64,000 nt of DNA from an uncultured Acidobacteriota bacterium (GCA_937873515.1 CALMYB010000010.1:478286-542285); one strand, 5' to 3'. Shown: positions 37,549 through 47,224, counted from the stretch's first letter. Numbers and translations: made by a program. The notes: generated by a model from the sequence alone, not told the origin.

Positions 37549-38508
37549 ATGAGAGTGCTGATCGCATACGATGGATCCAAGAGTGCGGAAGCGGCGATCG
37601 ATGATCTCGTTGTTGCCGGCCTGCCGTCAACCGGAAGCGCAATGGTGGTCTCGGTTGCCGAGGTCTGGCTGCCGCCTGCCGATTCGATCGACGGCACTTC
37701 AGAAGACTCCTCTGCCTATATTGAATCCATCATTCGCGAGCATCGAGAAAAGGGCGAACGTATGCTCGCCTCCGCGTCGATCCTTGCGAAACACGCTGCA
37801 TCCAGAGTGCAGACCGCTCTGCGCGATTGGGAGGTAAGCTCGGAAGCCACATTCGGCTCACCGGCCTGGTCCATCCTTGAGGCAGCCGAGGCCTTCAACG
37901 CCGACGTTATAATCGTCGGAGCTCAGGGGCATTCCGTCATCGGCTCCTTTTTGCTCGGCAGCACTTCGCAAACCGTTCTTACGGAAGCCAAATGCTCGGT
38001 GCGGGTGGCTCGAGGAAAGAATGAACTTGAACCTGGCTTGGGCAGGATCTTGATCGGGTTTGACGGTTCTAAAGGAGCCTCGGCCGCCGTTGCGGCCGTA
38101 GCATCAAGAACATGGATGCGCGGCACCGAAGTCAGACTGCTTACGGCAACAGAACCGAGCACACCGAGCAGTATCGGCAGGTTCGTAACACCGATTCGAA
38201 AAGTATTCACCGAAACCGAGACGATCGACGAAAAATGGATCGCCGAACTTGCCGATATCGCCCTCGCCAAACTAAGGAATAAGCGGGTCGATGCGCAGCT
38301 CCATCTTTGCCCGGGCAATCCAAAAGACGTTCTAGTTCACGAAGCTCAGATCTGGGGTTCGGATGCGATCTTTGTCGGTGCGAACGCAATGGGCGGAAGA
38401 CTCGCTCGGCTGCTCCTCGGCAGCACGGCGTCGGCCGTCGCGGCTCGGGCCCATTGTTCGGTCGAAGTCGTTAGATCTCAGGAACAAGCTAGAGCGAGCA
38501 GCGAATAA
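37549..38508 (+). CDS. Tandem universal stress protein (two UspA domains)
   Basis: A 319-residue protein of two Usp domains. The first starts MRVLIAYDGSKSAEAAI and ends with the ATP-binding loop VGAQGHSVIGSFLLGSTSQ. The second starts ILIGFDGSKGASAAV and ends VGANAMGGRLARLLLGSTAS. Usp proteins bind nucleotides and help survival under stress, including oxygen limitation. The sigma-54 promoter and neighbouring two-component pair indicate regulated expression, possibly linked to the respiration genes that follow. Confidence 0.92.
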   Translation: MRVLIAYDGSKSAEAAIDDLVVAGLPSTGSAMVVSVAEVWLPPADSIDGTSEDSSAYIESIIREHREKGERMLASASILAKHAASRVQTALRDWEVSSEATFGSPAWSILEAAEAFNADVIIVGAQGHSVIGSFLLGSTSQTVLTEAKCSVRVARGKNELEPGLGRILIGFDGSKGASAAVAAVASRTWMRGTEVRLLTATEPSTPSSIGRFVTPIRKVFTETETIDEKWIAELADIALAKLRNKRVDAQLHLCPGNPKDVLVHEAQIWGSDAIFVGANAMGGRLARLLLGSTASAVAARAHCSVEVVRSQEQARASSE

Positions 38509-38512
38509 TGCG

Positions 38513-39046
38513 TCATTGCTTGGACCGCGACTCAAAGCGTGCCGGATAACGAGCGAGTTCCTTTTGAACCGACGCCAAAAGCTGTTCGGCCGAATCATCG
38601 TCAAGGAACTCATCGCTCATGAGCGTGTATATCTGCTCCTCTTCGATGTCGTTGTGCTCCGTCAAGCGTTCGACGACCGCTTCGAGGATGCCGCGGACCA
38701 CCACGAACATCTCGGCTTCGTTGCCGAATGAGAATACGAGCCGCATCGCCTTGATCGCCCTTGCGAGCTCGGTCATAAAGAAGTCGTGGTCTTCGCGAAG
38801 GCGGTCTAGGATCTTTGGGATCGCTGCCAACTCTTGCGACCTCGATGCGATCTCGCGAACGGCGGGAAACAGTCGCAGATGTTCGGCACGAATATGCATC
38901 CCGAGGCGCGCCCAAAAATAGTCGAGATTCTCGAAGATCCGGGCTGCGTCAGCGTCGTCGAGAGCGGTAAACGTCCGGGCAACGAGGTCGTCCAGTTCGG
39001 CGTGGTCGTTTTCGAGGCGCTCGTGTATTTTGCTTATCCGATGCAT
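38513..39046 (-). CDS. Hemerythrin-like (HHE) domain protein
   Basis: A 177-residue all-helical protein with the histidine/glutamate pattern of a di-iron hemerythrin domain: HERLENDHAELDDL, HIRAEHLRLFPAV, LREDHDFFMTEL and LTEHNDIEEEQIY. Members bind O2 or NO or help repair iron-sulfur centres. It converges with uspA (4 bases apart) and is divergent from the YwiC-like gene across a possible FNR-family site. The setting beside N2O respiration genes suggests a nitrosative-stress or NO role (inference). Confidence 0.88.
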   Translation of the reverse strand: MHRISKIHERLENDHAELDDLVARTFTALDDADAARIFENLDYFWARLGMHIRAEHLRLFPAVREIASRSQELAAIPKILDRLREDHDFFMTELARAIKAMRLVFSFGNEAEMFVVVRGILEAVVERLTEHNDIEEEQIYTLMSDEFLDDDSAEQLLASVQKELARYPARFESRSKQ

Positions 39047-39096
39047 TTTGCGGTTCGCGACAAATTCAATGCTAATGGTGTAAAAAGTAACATTTT

Positions 39097-39110
39097 ATGA
39101 CCTATGTCAT
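39097..39110. promoter_or_regulatory. Possible FNR/CRP-family operator
   Basis: ATGAC-CTAT-GTCAT is a perfect palindrome with the 5-4-5 layout of FNR/CRP-family sites, though the half-site differs from TTGAT. It is in the divergent promoter region of the hemerythrin and YwiC-like genes. Confidence 0.45.
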
Positions 39111-39167
39111 CTAATTCGCCATCGTATGAGATTATCCTACGCTTTAGCCTGATGACAGCGCGACATT

Positions 39168-40001
39168 ATGGACGGTTCTCAGATGCCCGGAAAAGCTTTT
39201 GCAGCAAAGAAGCCTTCGAATATTCCCGCGAAGTCAATAGCCTTGCCGGTCGAGCACGGAGCTTGGGGGGTTCTCTTTGAGCCGCTCATCGCCGGCATCA
39301 TCATCGCCCCAAGTATCGCGGCTCCGTTCATCCCGATGCTCGCGATCGGTGCATTCCTTACGCGGCAACCGCTCAAATTCTTTCTCGGCGACCGGCGTCA
39401 GAATCGGACGCTGCCGCGGACGCTCATAGCCCGAAAATTCGTATTGATATTCGGCGGGATCGCAACGTTTGGATTGCTCGGCAGTTTGATATTTGCGCCG
39501 CTTCACAGCTTTCTTCCGTTCGTTCTGGCGACACCGCTCGTGATCTATCTCGTGATTCAGGACATAGCGCGGCAGACACGTCATCTCGTGCCCGAGCTGC
39601 TCGCCGCTGCCGCCCTTGCATCTTCTGTCTCCGTGCTCGCACTGGCGGGCGGATTTGCTGCGCCTTTCGCTATTGCACTCTGGGCAGTGATCTTGGCACG
39701 TCTCATTCCGTCGATCCTATACGTGCGAAGCCGCGTTCGAATGGACAAGGAAAAAGACTTCACGATCTTTGCACCGATCGCCGCCCATATCGCGGCGCTG
39801 ATCCTCGTCATCGGCATCTACTACATCGGGTTGTCTTCGCTTTTGACGGTGCTGATGGCGACGTTCCTCGCCGGACGTGCCATCTACGGCCTCTCGCCGT
39901 ACCGTCAATCGCTCAGCGCAAAAACGATCGGTATTTGGGAAGTGGTCTACGGTGTCGCCTACGCACTCTCGATCGGTGTCGGGTACTACATCGGCATTTA
40001 G
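39168..40001 (+). CDS. YwiC-like integral membrane protein
   Basis: A 277-residue protein with seven to nine membrane helices and the family-typical opening PVEHGAWGVLFEPLIAG (about 27-43), matching the YwiC-like family. In Bacillus subtilis ywiC is next to narK-fnr and nitrate reductase genes. Its position here beside nos genes fits an anaerobic-respiration link, but its biochemical role is unknown. The ATG at 39168 lacks a strong ribosome site. Confidence 0.82.
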   Translation: MDGSQMPGKAFAAKKPSNIPAKSIALPVEHGAWGVLFEPLIAGIIIAPSIAAPFIPMLAIGAFLTRQPLKFFLGDRRQNRTLPRTLIARKFVLIFGGIATFGLLGSLIFAPLHSFLPFVLATPLVIYLVIQDIARQTRHLVPELLAAAALASSVSVLALAGGFAAPFAIALWAVILARLIPSILYVRSRVRMDKEKDFTIFAPIAAHIAALILVIGIYYIGLSSLLTVLMATFLAGRAIYGLSPYRQSLSAKTIGIWEVVYGVAYALSIGVGYYIGI

Positions 40002-40006
40002 GCCGG

Positions 40007-40837
40007 TCAGATATCCTGATCCCGCAAGAGCCTGAACGACGCCAAGATCGGAGCCGCAGTCCAGACGATCAGCCCAACTACCAAGGCCCCGATCGCTTGG
40101 CCATAACCGCCCAAGAACTTCAGCAATGCCGCGCCGGCGGCTCCAAAGACTTCGCCGCCCTTCATCGACAGCAGCCCGGCGACGCGAACGATGTCGACCG
40201 GATTCCCAAATAATGACGCGAATATAAAGTAATTTGCGCTTCGCTCTTTGAGCAAAAGCGACCCGCCGAGCACCAGCAGATCGTAAAGGATCACGAAGAA
40301 GAACCAAAGAAGCAGAGCGAGGCCGAAGGCCTTGGTCTTGCGTTGCGAGATGATTGCCGCGAGCATAGAAAGCGAGAGGAACACAAGCGTCAGGAAAAGG
40401 GAGAGCAGGACAAAGACGGGATATCCGAGAAAGCCCTCTGCGTCGGTCTGTGTCGCAATAACGACACCACCGACGCCAAAGCCGATAAACGTTGCTGTCG
40501 TCATCGCGGCAAAAAGCCCCAAGAGCTTCCCTGTAAGGATCTCGCTCCTCGAAACAGGCTGCGAAAAGAGCATTTCGTCCTCGCCCTCATTTCGCAGAAA
40601 GCTTTGCGTTCCCATCATCAAGGACACCAACGGGATCAAATAGAGGACGAGGCTAAGCAAGCTCGCCGTCGTTCGATTGAACCCTTGGAATCCGATCTCT
40701 CCGGCCGTGATGGTGCCAAAATATGAGATCGCAAGGACCAACGAGCCGAAAACGAATGCAAAGATCACCGTCCATTTATTTCTGATCGCAACGATCAGCT
40801 CACGCCGGGCAATTGGGAGGATCGAGCTCAATTCCAT
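40007..40837 (-). CDS. nosY: NosY-type ABC transporter permease
   Basis: A 276-residue protein with six predicted membrane helices (first at about 25-43) and an LNEGEDE-like segment RNEGEDEMLFSQPVSRSEIL typical of ABC-2 permeases. NosY with NosF forms the NosFY complex, which works with NosD to deliver copper/sulfur for the CuZ centre of N2O reductase. It is the last gene of the nos series and follows nosL by nine bases. Confidence 0.9.
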   Translation of the reverse strand: MELSSILPIARRELIVAIRNKWTVIFAFVFGSLVLAISYFGTITAGEIGFQGFNRTTASLLSLVLYLIPLVSLMMGTQSFLRNEGEDEMLFSQPVSRSEILTGKLLGLFAAMTTATFIGFGVGGVVIATQTDAEGFLGYPVFVLLSLFLTLVFLSLSMLAAIISQRKTKAFGLALLLWFFFVILYDLLVLGGSLLLKERSANYFIFASLFGNPVDIVRVAGLLSMKGGEVFGAAGAALLKFLGGYGQAIGALVVGLIVWTAAPILASFRLLRDQDI

Positions 40838-40846
40838 ACTATTTCC

Positions 40847-41254
40847 TTACGGTTTCAGATCTGCGAATCTCACGCTCTCGCCCTGGATCTGGCCTTTGTC
40901 TCGGTAGGCGATGATTCCGCCGCCCATCGGCGTTTTTATTGTCTCCGAGCGGACGTAAAATGCGTCCTCAGCCTTCACCAATTCCTTTGACGCGTAGTCA
41001 GAAACGAAGATGGCGGCCGGCTTCTGCTTGTCTTCAGACCGTTCTTGATACCGAAGCATACATTTGATGTCGTCAAACTTGAGCACGGTCTCGTCGTTCT
41101 TGATGATCTCGGCGGCAAATTGCTTTTCGATGATCGCCATTCGACAAAAGGAGCAAGCATCGCCATCTTCGATAGGCACCGGACTGACTTGGCCCGCAGC
41201 ACATGCGATCAGAAAAAAGAGCGACAATATAATAGCCTTACGCAGCACTTGCAT
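40847..41254 (-). CDS. nosL: NosL copper-binding lipoprotein
   Basis: A 135-residue protein with a lipoprotein signal (FFLIAC, Cys near residue 18) and the NosL metal motif CSFCRMAI. The later segments KFDDIKCMLRY and PMGGGIIAY also fit the family. NosL is an outer- or inner-membrane-attached Cu(I) chaperone that feeds NosZ maturation. ATG 41254 lies inside the nosF 3' end (17-base overlap), so translation is coupled. Confidence 0.93.
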   Translation of the reverse strand: MQVLRKAIILSLFFLIACAAGQVSPVPIEDGDACSFCRMAIIEKQFAAEIIKNDETVLKFDDIKCMLRYQERSEDKQKPAAIFVSDYASKELVKAEDAFYVRSETIKTPMGGGIIAYRDKGQIQGESVRFADLKP

Positions 41255-41957
41255 ATTCAAGATAGATCTCCTCAAGGGATCGATTTTTGTCTGCGATCTG
41301 TTGCCGCAGTTCCTCGATCGGGAGAACCGCGGTAAGCTTTCCATCGACGAGAACGGCAACGCGGTCCGCGAGCATTTCGACATCCGCGAGAACGTGCGAT
41401 GTAAAGACGATGGTTTTCCCCTTCTCTTTTAGAGTTTTCAGGAATTTGCGGAAAGCGATCGCTCCAGCCGGATCGAGGCTCACGGTCGGTTCATCGAGCA
41501 GGAGAACCGGTGCATCCGCCAGGCACGCTATGGCAAGCCCGAGCTTTTGCTTCATACCGCCCGAAAGTTCCGCAACACGTTTCTCGTTAAATCCGTTGAA
41601 GTTGAACTCCGAGCTGTGAACTACTTCTTCGATTCGAGAGATGGGCAGTTTTCGCAAACGGCAATAAAACTCAAGGACTTCGTGTGCGGTCAGGCAATCG
41701 TGAAAGCCGACACGCTGAGGCAAATAGCTGATAAGCTTTCGCGCCGCGAGCGGTGTCTTTAGAGCATCGACGCCTCCGATCGCGATCGTACCCTTGGTCG
41801 GCTTTTGCAGCCCGGCAATACTCTTCAAGATCGTCGATTTGCCGCTGCCGTTCGGGCCGAGCATCGCGAACGTTTCGCCTTCGCGGACTTCAAAGGACAC
41901 GCCGTCAACGGCCGTGAATTGACCAAAGGTCTTTGTGAGTCCTTGAACTTCGATCAT
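41238..41957 (-). CDS. nosF: NosF ABC transporter ATPase
   Basis: A 239-residue ABC ATPase with Walker A LGPNGSGKST, Q-loop YLPQRVGFHD, signature LSGGMKQKLG, Walker B PVLLLDEPTVSLDP and H-loop TSHV. The order nosD-nosF-nosL-nosY identifies it as NosF. ATG 41957 overlaps the nosD stop (ATGA), so the longer frame upstream is not used. Confidence 0.94.
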   Translation of the reverse strand: MIEVQGLTKTFGQFTAVDGVSFEVREGETFAMLGPNGSGKSTILKSIAGLQKPTKGTIAIGGVDALKTPLAARKLISYLPQRVGFHDCLTAHEVLEFYCRLRKLPISRIEEVVHSSEFNFNGFNEKRVAELSGGMKQKLGLAIACLADAPVLLLDEPTVSLDPAGAIAFRKFLKTLKEKGKTIVFTSHVLADVEMLADRVAVLVDGKLTAVLPIEELRQQIADKNRSLEEIYLEYASAA

Positions 41958-43312
41958 CTGCGCGCACCTCGCATGAACGCCGTCAATGCGGCGCCGATCA
42001 TTACGACGGAGAACCCTAGCAGCAGCCATTTTGCACTTCCGCTCGTCTCTCGAGGCGGAAATATAGTGTCGAGTTTCACTGGCCGCATTAACGGCCGACG
42101 ATCAAGTTCGCTTGTGCCTTTCAGGATCGGAAAAGCCTTCTCGGCAGCAACGAGCGACTGTGCCGCCGGACTGTTCAGATAGATCCGCAGCCGCGGATAG
42201 TTCCCTTCCAGATACTCAAAGATATTGTGTATCGGATGCGCCACGTCGCCGATACCGTCCGTGTCCAGATCATAGCCGTCATAATCATCCCAATAATTCC
42301 CGCCTTCATCGTTCGCCCATTTCGTTGAGCTGGACTTTCCGATGAGTGTGAGCGGACTCATATTGTTGATGAAGTTGTTTTCGACAAAGGTATTGTTCTC
42401 GGAGCTCGCGAATATCTCCATCGCGACATCGTTCTCAGCCACCGTGTTTCGACGGAAGATCGAATTGCGCGACGCTTCCAGGAAGAGTCCAACCGCGTTG
42501 TCGAGAACGAGATTCTCCGCTATCGTGCATTCCCAACAGTCTTGGAAAAGAATGCCGAAAGAACTGAATCCACGATTGTGCACGAATGTATTCCGCCTAA
42601 GAACTATGTTTTTCGAATACATTATCGCCGCACCGGCAATGTTGTCGTAGAAAACATTGTCCTCGAAGATGTTGTCATCCGAGTTCATAAAATGCAGGCC
42701 ATAGCGCAGATCGAACACTCGGTTGCGCAGAAAGGCGTTATGCGAACTGTTCTGGATGTACATACCGTCGCGTGCTTCGGTAACGACGTTATCTTCAAAG
42801 ACATTGTGTGTCGAATTCCATACATGGATCCCGCCGCCGCGTGCTCCGCTTTCCAATTCTGTCCGCCCGAAGATGCGGTTTCGGCGGATCGTATTGTTCG
42901 ACGAATTCAGAAGGTAGATTCCGAAGAGTATATCGCGGAGCTCGAGATCCTCGACCGTATTGCCGCTGGAACGAAGAAGCAGGCCCGCGTCTTCGTTCAC
43001 AAGATCGCCGCCGCTCGTTTCGACCTTTATATTCGAGACCTTGCAGTTGTCCGCCGTAACTTCGATGACGCTTCCCTTGCCGGAGCCTTTAATCGTTGGA
43101 TTCCCGATCCCTTCGATCGTCAATGTCTTGTCGATCTTTATGTTCTCGGCATAAACTCCGGCATAGACCTCAATGGTGTCGCCGGCCTTCGCCGCCGAGA
43201 TCGCCGAGTTGATCGTCTTGAATGCGTGGTCGGCACCGACCTCCAGCACCTCTGCTTGCGCTTGAAGAACCGCAAAAAGTATCAGGAAAATGGCGAAGCC
43301 GCTTAACCTCAT
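41954..43312 (-). CDS. nosD: NosD periplasmic maturation protein (beta-helix)
   Basis: A 452-residue protein with a signal peptide (FAIFLILFAVLQAQA), many right-handed beta-helix repeats of the N..N.I..N type (SSNNTIRRNRIFG, SHNAFLRNRVF), and a C-terminal membrane anchor KWLLLGFSVVMIGAALTAF. NosD is the periplasmic partner of NosFY needed to build the CuZ site of N2O reductase. The length is typical, and the gene overlaps nosF by four bases. Confidence 0.94.
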   Translation of the reverse strand: MRLSGFAIFLILFAVLQAQAEVLEVGADHAFKTINSAISAAKAGDTIEVYAGVYAENIKIDKTLTIEGIGNPTIKGSGKGSVIEVTADNCKVSNIKVETSGGDLVNEDAGLLLRSSGNTVEDLELRDILFGIYLLNSSNNTIRRNRIFGRTELESGARGGGIHVWNSTHNVFEDNVVTEARDGMYIQNSSHNAFLRNRVFDLRYGLHFMNSDDNIFEDNVFYDNIAGAAIMYSKNIVLRRNTFVHNRGFSSFGILFQDCWECTIAENLVLDNAVGLFLEASRNSIFRRNTVAENDVAMEIFASSENNTFVENNFINNMSPLTLIGKSSSTKWANDEGGNYWDDYDGYDLDTDGIGDVAHPIHNIFEYLEGNYPRLRIYLNSPAAQSLVAAEKAFPILKGTSELDRRPLMRPVKLDTIFPPRETSGSAKWLLLGFSVVMIGAALTAFMRGARR

Positions 43313-43337
43313 CGCTTCATGATCGCCACCCGTCGCC

Positions 43338-44009
43338 CTAGGATGCGGCAGCGGCCCGCTTTTGCCGATGCCAACTCCACAAGATCGCTGTCAGAAGCAG
43401 CGCACCGTAAACAATGAACGCATAGGATGCAACGTCCGGATAGCTATAGACCGTAAAATTCCCGACCACCTGTTCGCCGAATAGCGGCGGAGTGAAAGGT
43501 TCCACCTTGATCGCCGCGGTCGGATCAAGGTTGTGCCCATAGCTGTGGAGCCGATAGTAAAAACTCCACAGCGAATAGAGACTGAAATATACGAACAGAA
43601 CGAACACATCTACGAGTTTTGACATCTTGCCGAGAACCACGGCCCTCAACGCGAGCAAGATCAGGCCGCCGACCGCAAACGGAAGCCAAACGAACTCGCT
43701 GAAATCACTTTCAAGCAGCGGACGCATCCCGATGTAGTGGTTCAGCGAGTTGATCTCCCGCAGGTCATCACGATTCGGCGTTTTCGCCCCTTCTAGTCTA
43801 TACGCGTAAATATCCAACGCCAGTCCATCAGTGTACTGATTGGAGAAAAAGGTCATGTTCCATAGAGGAAAGACGAAGACGGTCAGAAGCACCAAGGACG
43901 CGATGATCACGAGCAAACGGCTCTTCATCGGTATAGGTTGTTCAAGAAAATCGTACTTGCGTAAAAGAAAACGCCTAAGCCAGTGGTTCGGTTTCTGTTC
44001 GTGATCCAT
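43338..44009 (-). CDS. NosB-like membrane protein of the nos cluster
   Basis: A ~223-residue protein with four to five membrane helices and a periplasmic loop containing LREINSLNHYIGMRPL. Clade II nos clusters often carry a membrane protein (NosB in Wolinella) directly after nosZ; position and topology fit, but sequence identity cannot be checked here. The start is uncertain: ATG 44009 follows GGGGA, and ATG 44021 is also in frame. Confidence 0.6.
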   Translation of the reverse strand: MDHEQKPNHWLRRFLLRKYDFLEQPIPMKSRLLVIIASLVLLTVFVFPLWNMTFFSNQYTDGLALDIYAYRLEGAKTPNRDDLREINSLNHYIGMRPLLESDFSEFVWLPFAVGGLILLALRAVVLGKMSKLVDVFVLFVYFSLYSLWSFYYRLHSYGHNLDPTAAIKVEPFTPPLFGEQVVGNFTVYSYPDVASYAFIVYGALLLTAILWSWHRQKRAAAAS

Positions 44010-44109
44010 TCTTTTCCCCATTTTTGTTCCGCTCGCCAAGAGGCGAGAGACGGGAGAATAGACCTTTCCAAACTCACCTTCTCTCGCCGCTTGAGCGAGT
44101 TCAATACCG

Positions 44110-45972
44110 CTACTTCGGCTTCACGACCAAGTAACCCTGCATCTCCTGGTGCAATGCCGAACAGAAGTTCGTGCAGTAGTACGCATAGACGCCCGGTTTA
44201 TTTGCGACGAACTCTATCGTCTTCGTCTCGCCCGGATCTACAACTACGTTTATGTTGTATTCCAGAAGCCCAAACCCGTGAAGTTCGTCGGTCGTCTGCT
44301 CGATATTGGTCAAATGGATCGTAACTTTATCTCCTTGATTGACCTCGATCGCCGTCGGCGTGATCGTGCTCCGAACCAATATGGTCTTTACCGTTACACC
44401 GTCCGAAGTTCGCTCGGCCTTAGCGTCGTTGATATCCCAGATAGCGTTCGGATTCTTGTTCTCCTCCTTCGGATAGACCTCGATAGGCTTCAGCTTATCG
44501 GCCTTTATGATCTGTGCGTAGTGCGGCTCAGGCTCCGTAAATGCGTTATACAGGAGCTTCATCTTTTCGCCTTCGATGCCGATCAGCTGCGTGCTCTCCG
44601 GCTGTGACGGGCCGACGTTCAGGTGTGTCCCGTGCGAAAGCTTATTCAAAGCGATGAGGAACTTTCCGTCCGGATCGACCGTGTCGCCTTCGGCGGTCGC
44701 AAGGTGGCCGATGTTGTAGGTGATCGGGATCTTATCGACGACCTCCCAGGTCCCCATCTTCCATTTGGCTACTGCACTCTCCACAAAAAGGCTCGTGTAT
44801 GCGTTGCCTTGATTGTCGAACTGCGTATGGAGCGGCCCTAGGCCGACGTTCACTTCCGCTTCCTTGATCGCGTCATAATTCAGGATCGGGAGGCCGTCCT
44901 CTTCACCAGAAAAATTCTTCGCCTGGATAGCGGCCAGCATTTTTTCAACGCTATACGCAGTTGTGATGGATTGAAGCTTGCCGCTTCCGATTATCCATTT
45001 GCCGTCCGGGCTGATGTCGACGCCGTGCGGGCTCTTGCTGCACGGGATCAAATAGACGAGGCCCGGCGTTGCAACGGGGTCAATGACGGGCACGCCGTCG
45101 ATCAACTGGGTCTTGCCTGCTTGAACGGCCTTTTCGACCTCTTTCCAGTTGACGGCGACTATGTAGTCTCGCTCCCGCTGGGTTGATGTTACCTCGAGCT
45201 TTCCGATCGCCTTTTCCGTGTTGTAGCTCGTCCAGAATGCCCAGCCTTCGCTTGGGCCTTTGCCTGCGTCGCCAAGGTCATAGTTGTACGGCGGCATCAA
45301 TATCTGCCAGCCGACGCTCATCTCGCCCGAATCAGGCTTGATCGCGATTCCCGAAACGACGCCCTTGTATTTTGTTGCGTACTCTTCTACCGAAGCGGCC
45401 GTTCCTTTTGGCAGCGGTATCGAGAAGCGAGAGGCGGCAAGGACGTATTCGCTATTTGGCGTTACGAAGGCACCGCCGTGAAAGCCCGAAACGTTCGGCA
45501 CGGGGCCAAGGATCTGCTTCGTTTTGAAATCACGAAGGTCGATGCGGGCAACGCGGTTGTTACCGTTGTCGTTGACGAAAAGCCATCTCCCGTCATAATC
45601 GCCCTTGGTTTCGCTCAAGGCCGGATGGTGTACATCGCCCCAGTCATACTCGCCGAGCATCTCTTTTGATTCTTTGTCAAAGCCGTATCCGGTCGCCGGA
45701 TATTTCGCAAAGACAGGGATCGTGGCGATATGCCTCATCGACGGTACGCCGGCGACATAGACGTTCCCCGAGTGGCCGCCCGAGTAGAACAAATAGTATT
45801 CGTCGAGATCGCCCGGTGCGACGTATGTAAGGGTCGCCGCTTCTGCGGCTCCGCCCTTATCCTGCCTCAAGGCACTTCGCCGGCTGCAGCTTCCGATCGT
45901 CAGGAATGAAGCCAATACAATGGCCCCGAGAGATATCCACAAGAATTTTGGCTTTATAAATAAGTTTTTCAT
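44110..45972 (-). CDS. nosZ: Nitrous oxide reductase, clade II (lipoprotein signal)
   Basis: NosZ reduces N2O to N2 in the periplasm. The 620-residue protein begins with a Sec/lipoprotein signal (ASFLTIGSC, Cys 29) and no twin-arginine motif, which marks clade II (atypical) enzymes. The beta-propeller shows histidines for CuZ (DWGDVHHPALSET, GFHGGAF, SPHGVDISPDG, LGPLHTQFD, GHLAT, LSHGTHLN). The C-terminal cupredoxin has the CuA motif CTNFCSALHQEM (C600, C604, H608, M611). All features of an active enzyme are present. Confidence 0.96.
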   Translation of the reverse strand: MKNLFIKPKFLWISLGAIVLASFLTIGSCSRRSALRQDKGGAAEAATLTYVAPGDLDEYYLFYSGGHSGNVYVAGVPSMRHIATIPVFAKYPATGYGFDKESKEMLGEYDWGDVHHPALSETKGDYDGRWLFVNDNGNNRVARIDLRDFKTKQILGPVPNVSGFHGGAFVTPNSEYVLAASRFSIPLPKGTAASVEEYATKYKGVVSGIAIKPDSGEMSVGWQILMPPYNYDLGDAGKGPSEGWAFWTSYNTEKAIGKLEVTSTQRERDYIVAVNWKEVEKAVQAGKTQLIDGVPVIDPVATPGLVYLIPCSKSPHGVDISPDGKWIIGSGKLQSITTAYSVEKMLAAIQAKNFSGEEDGLPILNYDAIKEAEVNVGLGPLHTQFDNQGNAYTSLFVESAVAKWKMGTWEVVDKIPITYNIGHLATAEGDTVDPDGKFLIALNKLSHGTHLNVGPSQPESTQLIGIEGEKMKLLYNAFTEPEPHYAQIIKADKLKPIEVYPKEENKNPNAIWDINDAKAERTSDGVTVKTILVRSTITPTAIEVNQGDKVTIHLTNIEQTTDELHGFGLLEYNINVVVDPGETKTIEFVANKPGVYAYYCTNFCSALHQEMQGYLVVKPK

Positions 45973-45991
45973 TTCTCTCCTCTGCTTCGTC

Positions 45992-47200
45992 CTATTTACC
46001 TGCTGGTGTCGGTGAAGGCGAAGTGTTCTTTATCTGTTGTTCCAGCTTCCGCTGGTATGCGACCTTTAAAAGTGCGATCGCCTGCTGACGCTGTTCGGTC
46101 GTAAGTGGGATCTGCGTTGCGAGAACCACCGACATCGTGCCGGTCGGATCCATTAAGAAGTCGTCCAAGGTGCGCCCGAACCGGTTCTGTACATCCACGA
46201 CCGCGTCCGAAAGATCCGGCCCGATCTTTGCGGCCGAATTTACGCCCAACGAACTGACCGAATGGCAAACAAAACATTTGTTTTGCACGAAAAATGCCCC
46301 ATCGCCCTCCAACATCTCCTTTTCTCTAGCGATCTCCTCCGGTGTCGGGACATCGCGAAGCTGAACGCCTGAAATGTAGCTTGCTGGGATCGGCTCCTTC
46401 TTCCAGCTCATCACGAGAAGGGCTAGAGCCTGCGCGTCCTGCGACGACAATCCGAAGTTCGGCATGATGCTGTCGGGCGACACCATTTTCGGATTTTGGA
46501 AGTGAGCGACCTGCCAAGCGAAAACTGCGTGACGGCCGGTCAGGCGGCCATAGTCGAACTGCTCGGTCGGCTTGTCGCCCTCGTATGTAAGATCAGGCCC
46601 GATGATCCCGCCGCGGCCGTTGATCGTGTGGCACGCACGGCAATCCTTTTCTTCTACAAGGTTTTTCGCGGTGTTGATGTAGTCCATTCCAGTCGTCTGG
46701 CGGTCGTAGCGGTGACAGGAATTGCAGTTCATCTCCATCAAAGCCTTGGAATTCTTGATCAGATACGCCTCGCTCACTTCCTGCCCGAGCACGGGTTCTT
46801 CCCAATGCTCGACGTTTCCGTGAGCATCGGGCAGCGTGGTCGAAAATCCTTGGCCGCCGTGGCACGACGTACAGCCATAGGCCGTGAGCGGATGTTTCTC
46901 AAGAATTCCTTTTGGATGCGTGCGGTATGGATTTGGGGCCGTCTCCAAGCCTTTCCACTCCATCGCCTGGTGACAAGTTACACAACGGTCGACACGGTCG
47001 AGGTCCTTCACCCATATCTGCTGCACGCCTGACGGTATCTGCTCGGCCCGTTCAGCGCCGAATTTCTCAGTGACCAGATCACGGAATTCCGCCTGATAGT
47101 CGCGCCAATCGGTCGTGTTCTCCCGAAAAAAGACGAATGCTGTCAGCGCGAGCAGGGAGATTCCCATAACGTAAAGTTTGATCGCATCTTTGCTAAACAT
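45992..47200 (-). CDS. Pentaheme c-type cytochrome, electron carrier to NosZ
   Basis: A 402-residue protein with an N-terminal membrane anchor (about 9-25) and five CxxCH heme sites: CVTCH, CTSCH, CNSCH, CRACH and CFVCH. It sits between the cytochrome b gene and nosZ, so it likely accepts electrons from the Rieske/cytochrome b complex and passes them to NosZ. Such cytochromes are a feature of clade II nos clusters. It ends in a Pro/Ser/Thr tail. Confidence 0.9.
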   Translation of the reverse strand: MFSKDAIKLYVMGISLLALTAFVFFRENTTDWRDYQAEFRDLVTEKFGAERAEQIPSGVQQIWVKDLDRVDRCVTCHQAMEWKGLETAPNPYRTHPKGILEKHPLTAYGCTSCHGGQGFSTTLPDAHGNVEHWEEPVLGQEVSEAYLIKNSKALMEMNCNSCHRYDRQTTGMDYINTAKNLVEEKDCRACHTINGRGGIIGPDLTYEGDKPTEQFDYGRLTGRHAVFAWQVAHFQNPKMVSPDSIMPNFGLSSQDAQALALLVMSWKKEPIPASYISGVQLRDVPTPEEIAREKEMLEGDGAFFVQNKCFVCHSVSSLGVNSAAKIGPDLSDAVVDVQNRFGRTLDDFLMDPTGTMSVVLATQIPLTTEQRQQAIALLKVAYQRKLEQQIKNTSPSPTPAGK

Positions 47201-47224
47201 TTCTAATTGCTCTCCTTGCTCGGA

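Noticed and set aside
42542..43306. 254-residue plus-strand open frame inside nosD
   Set aside because: It is antisense to a clear beta-helix NosD with signal peptide and repeats.
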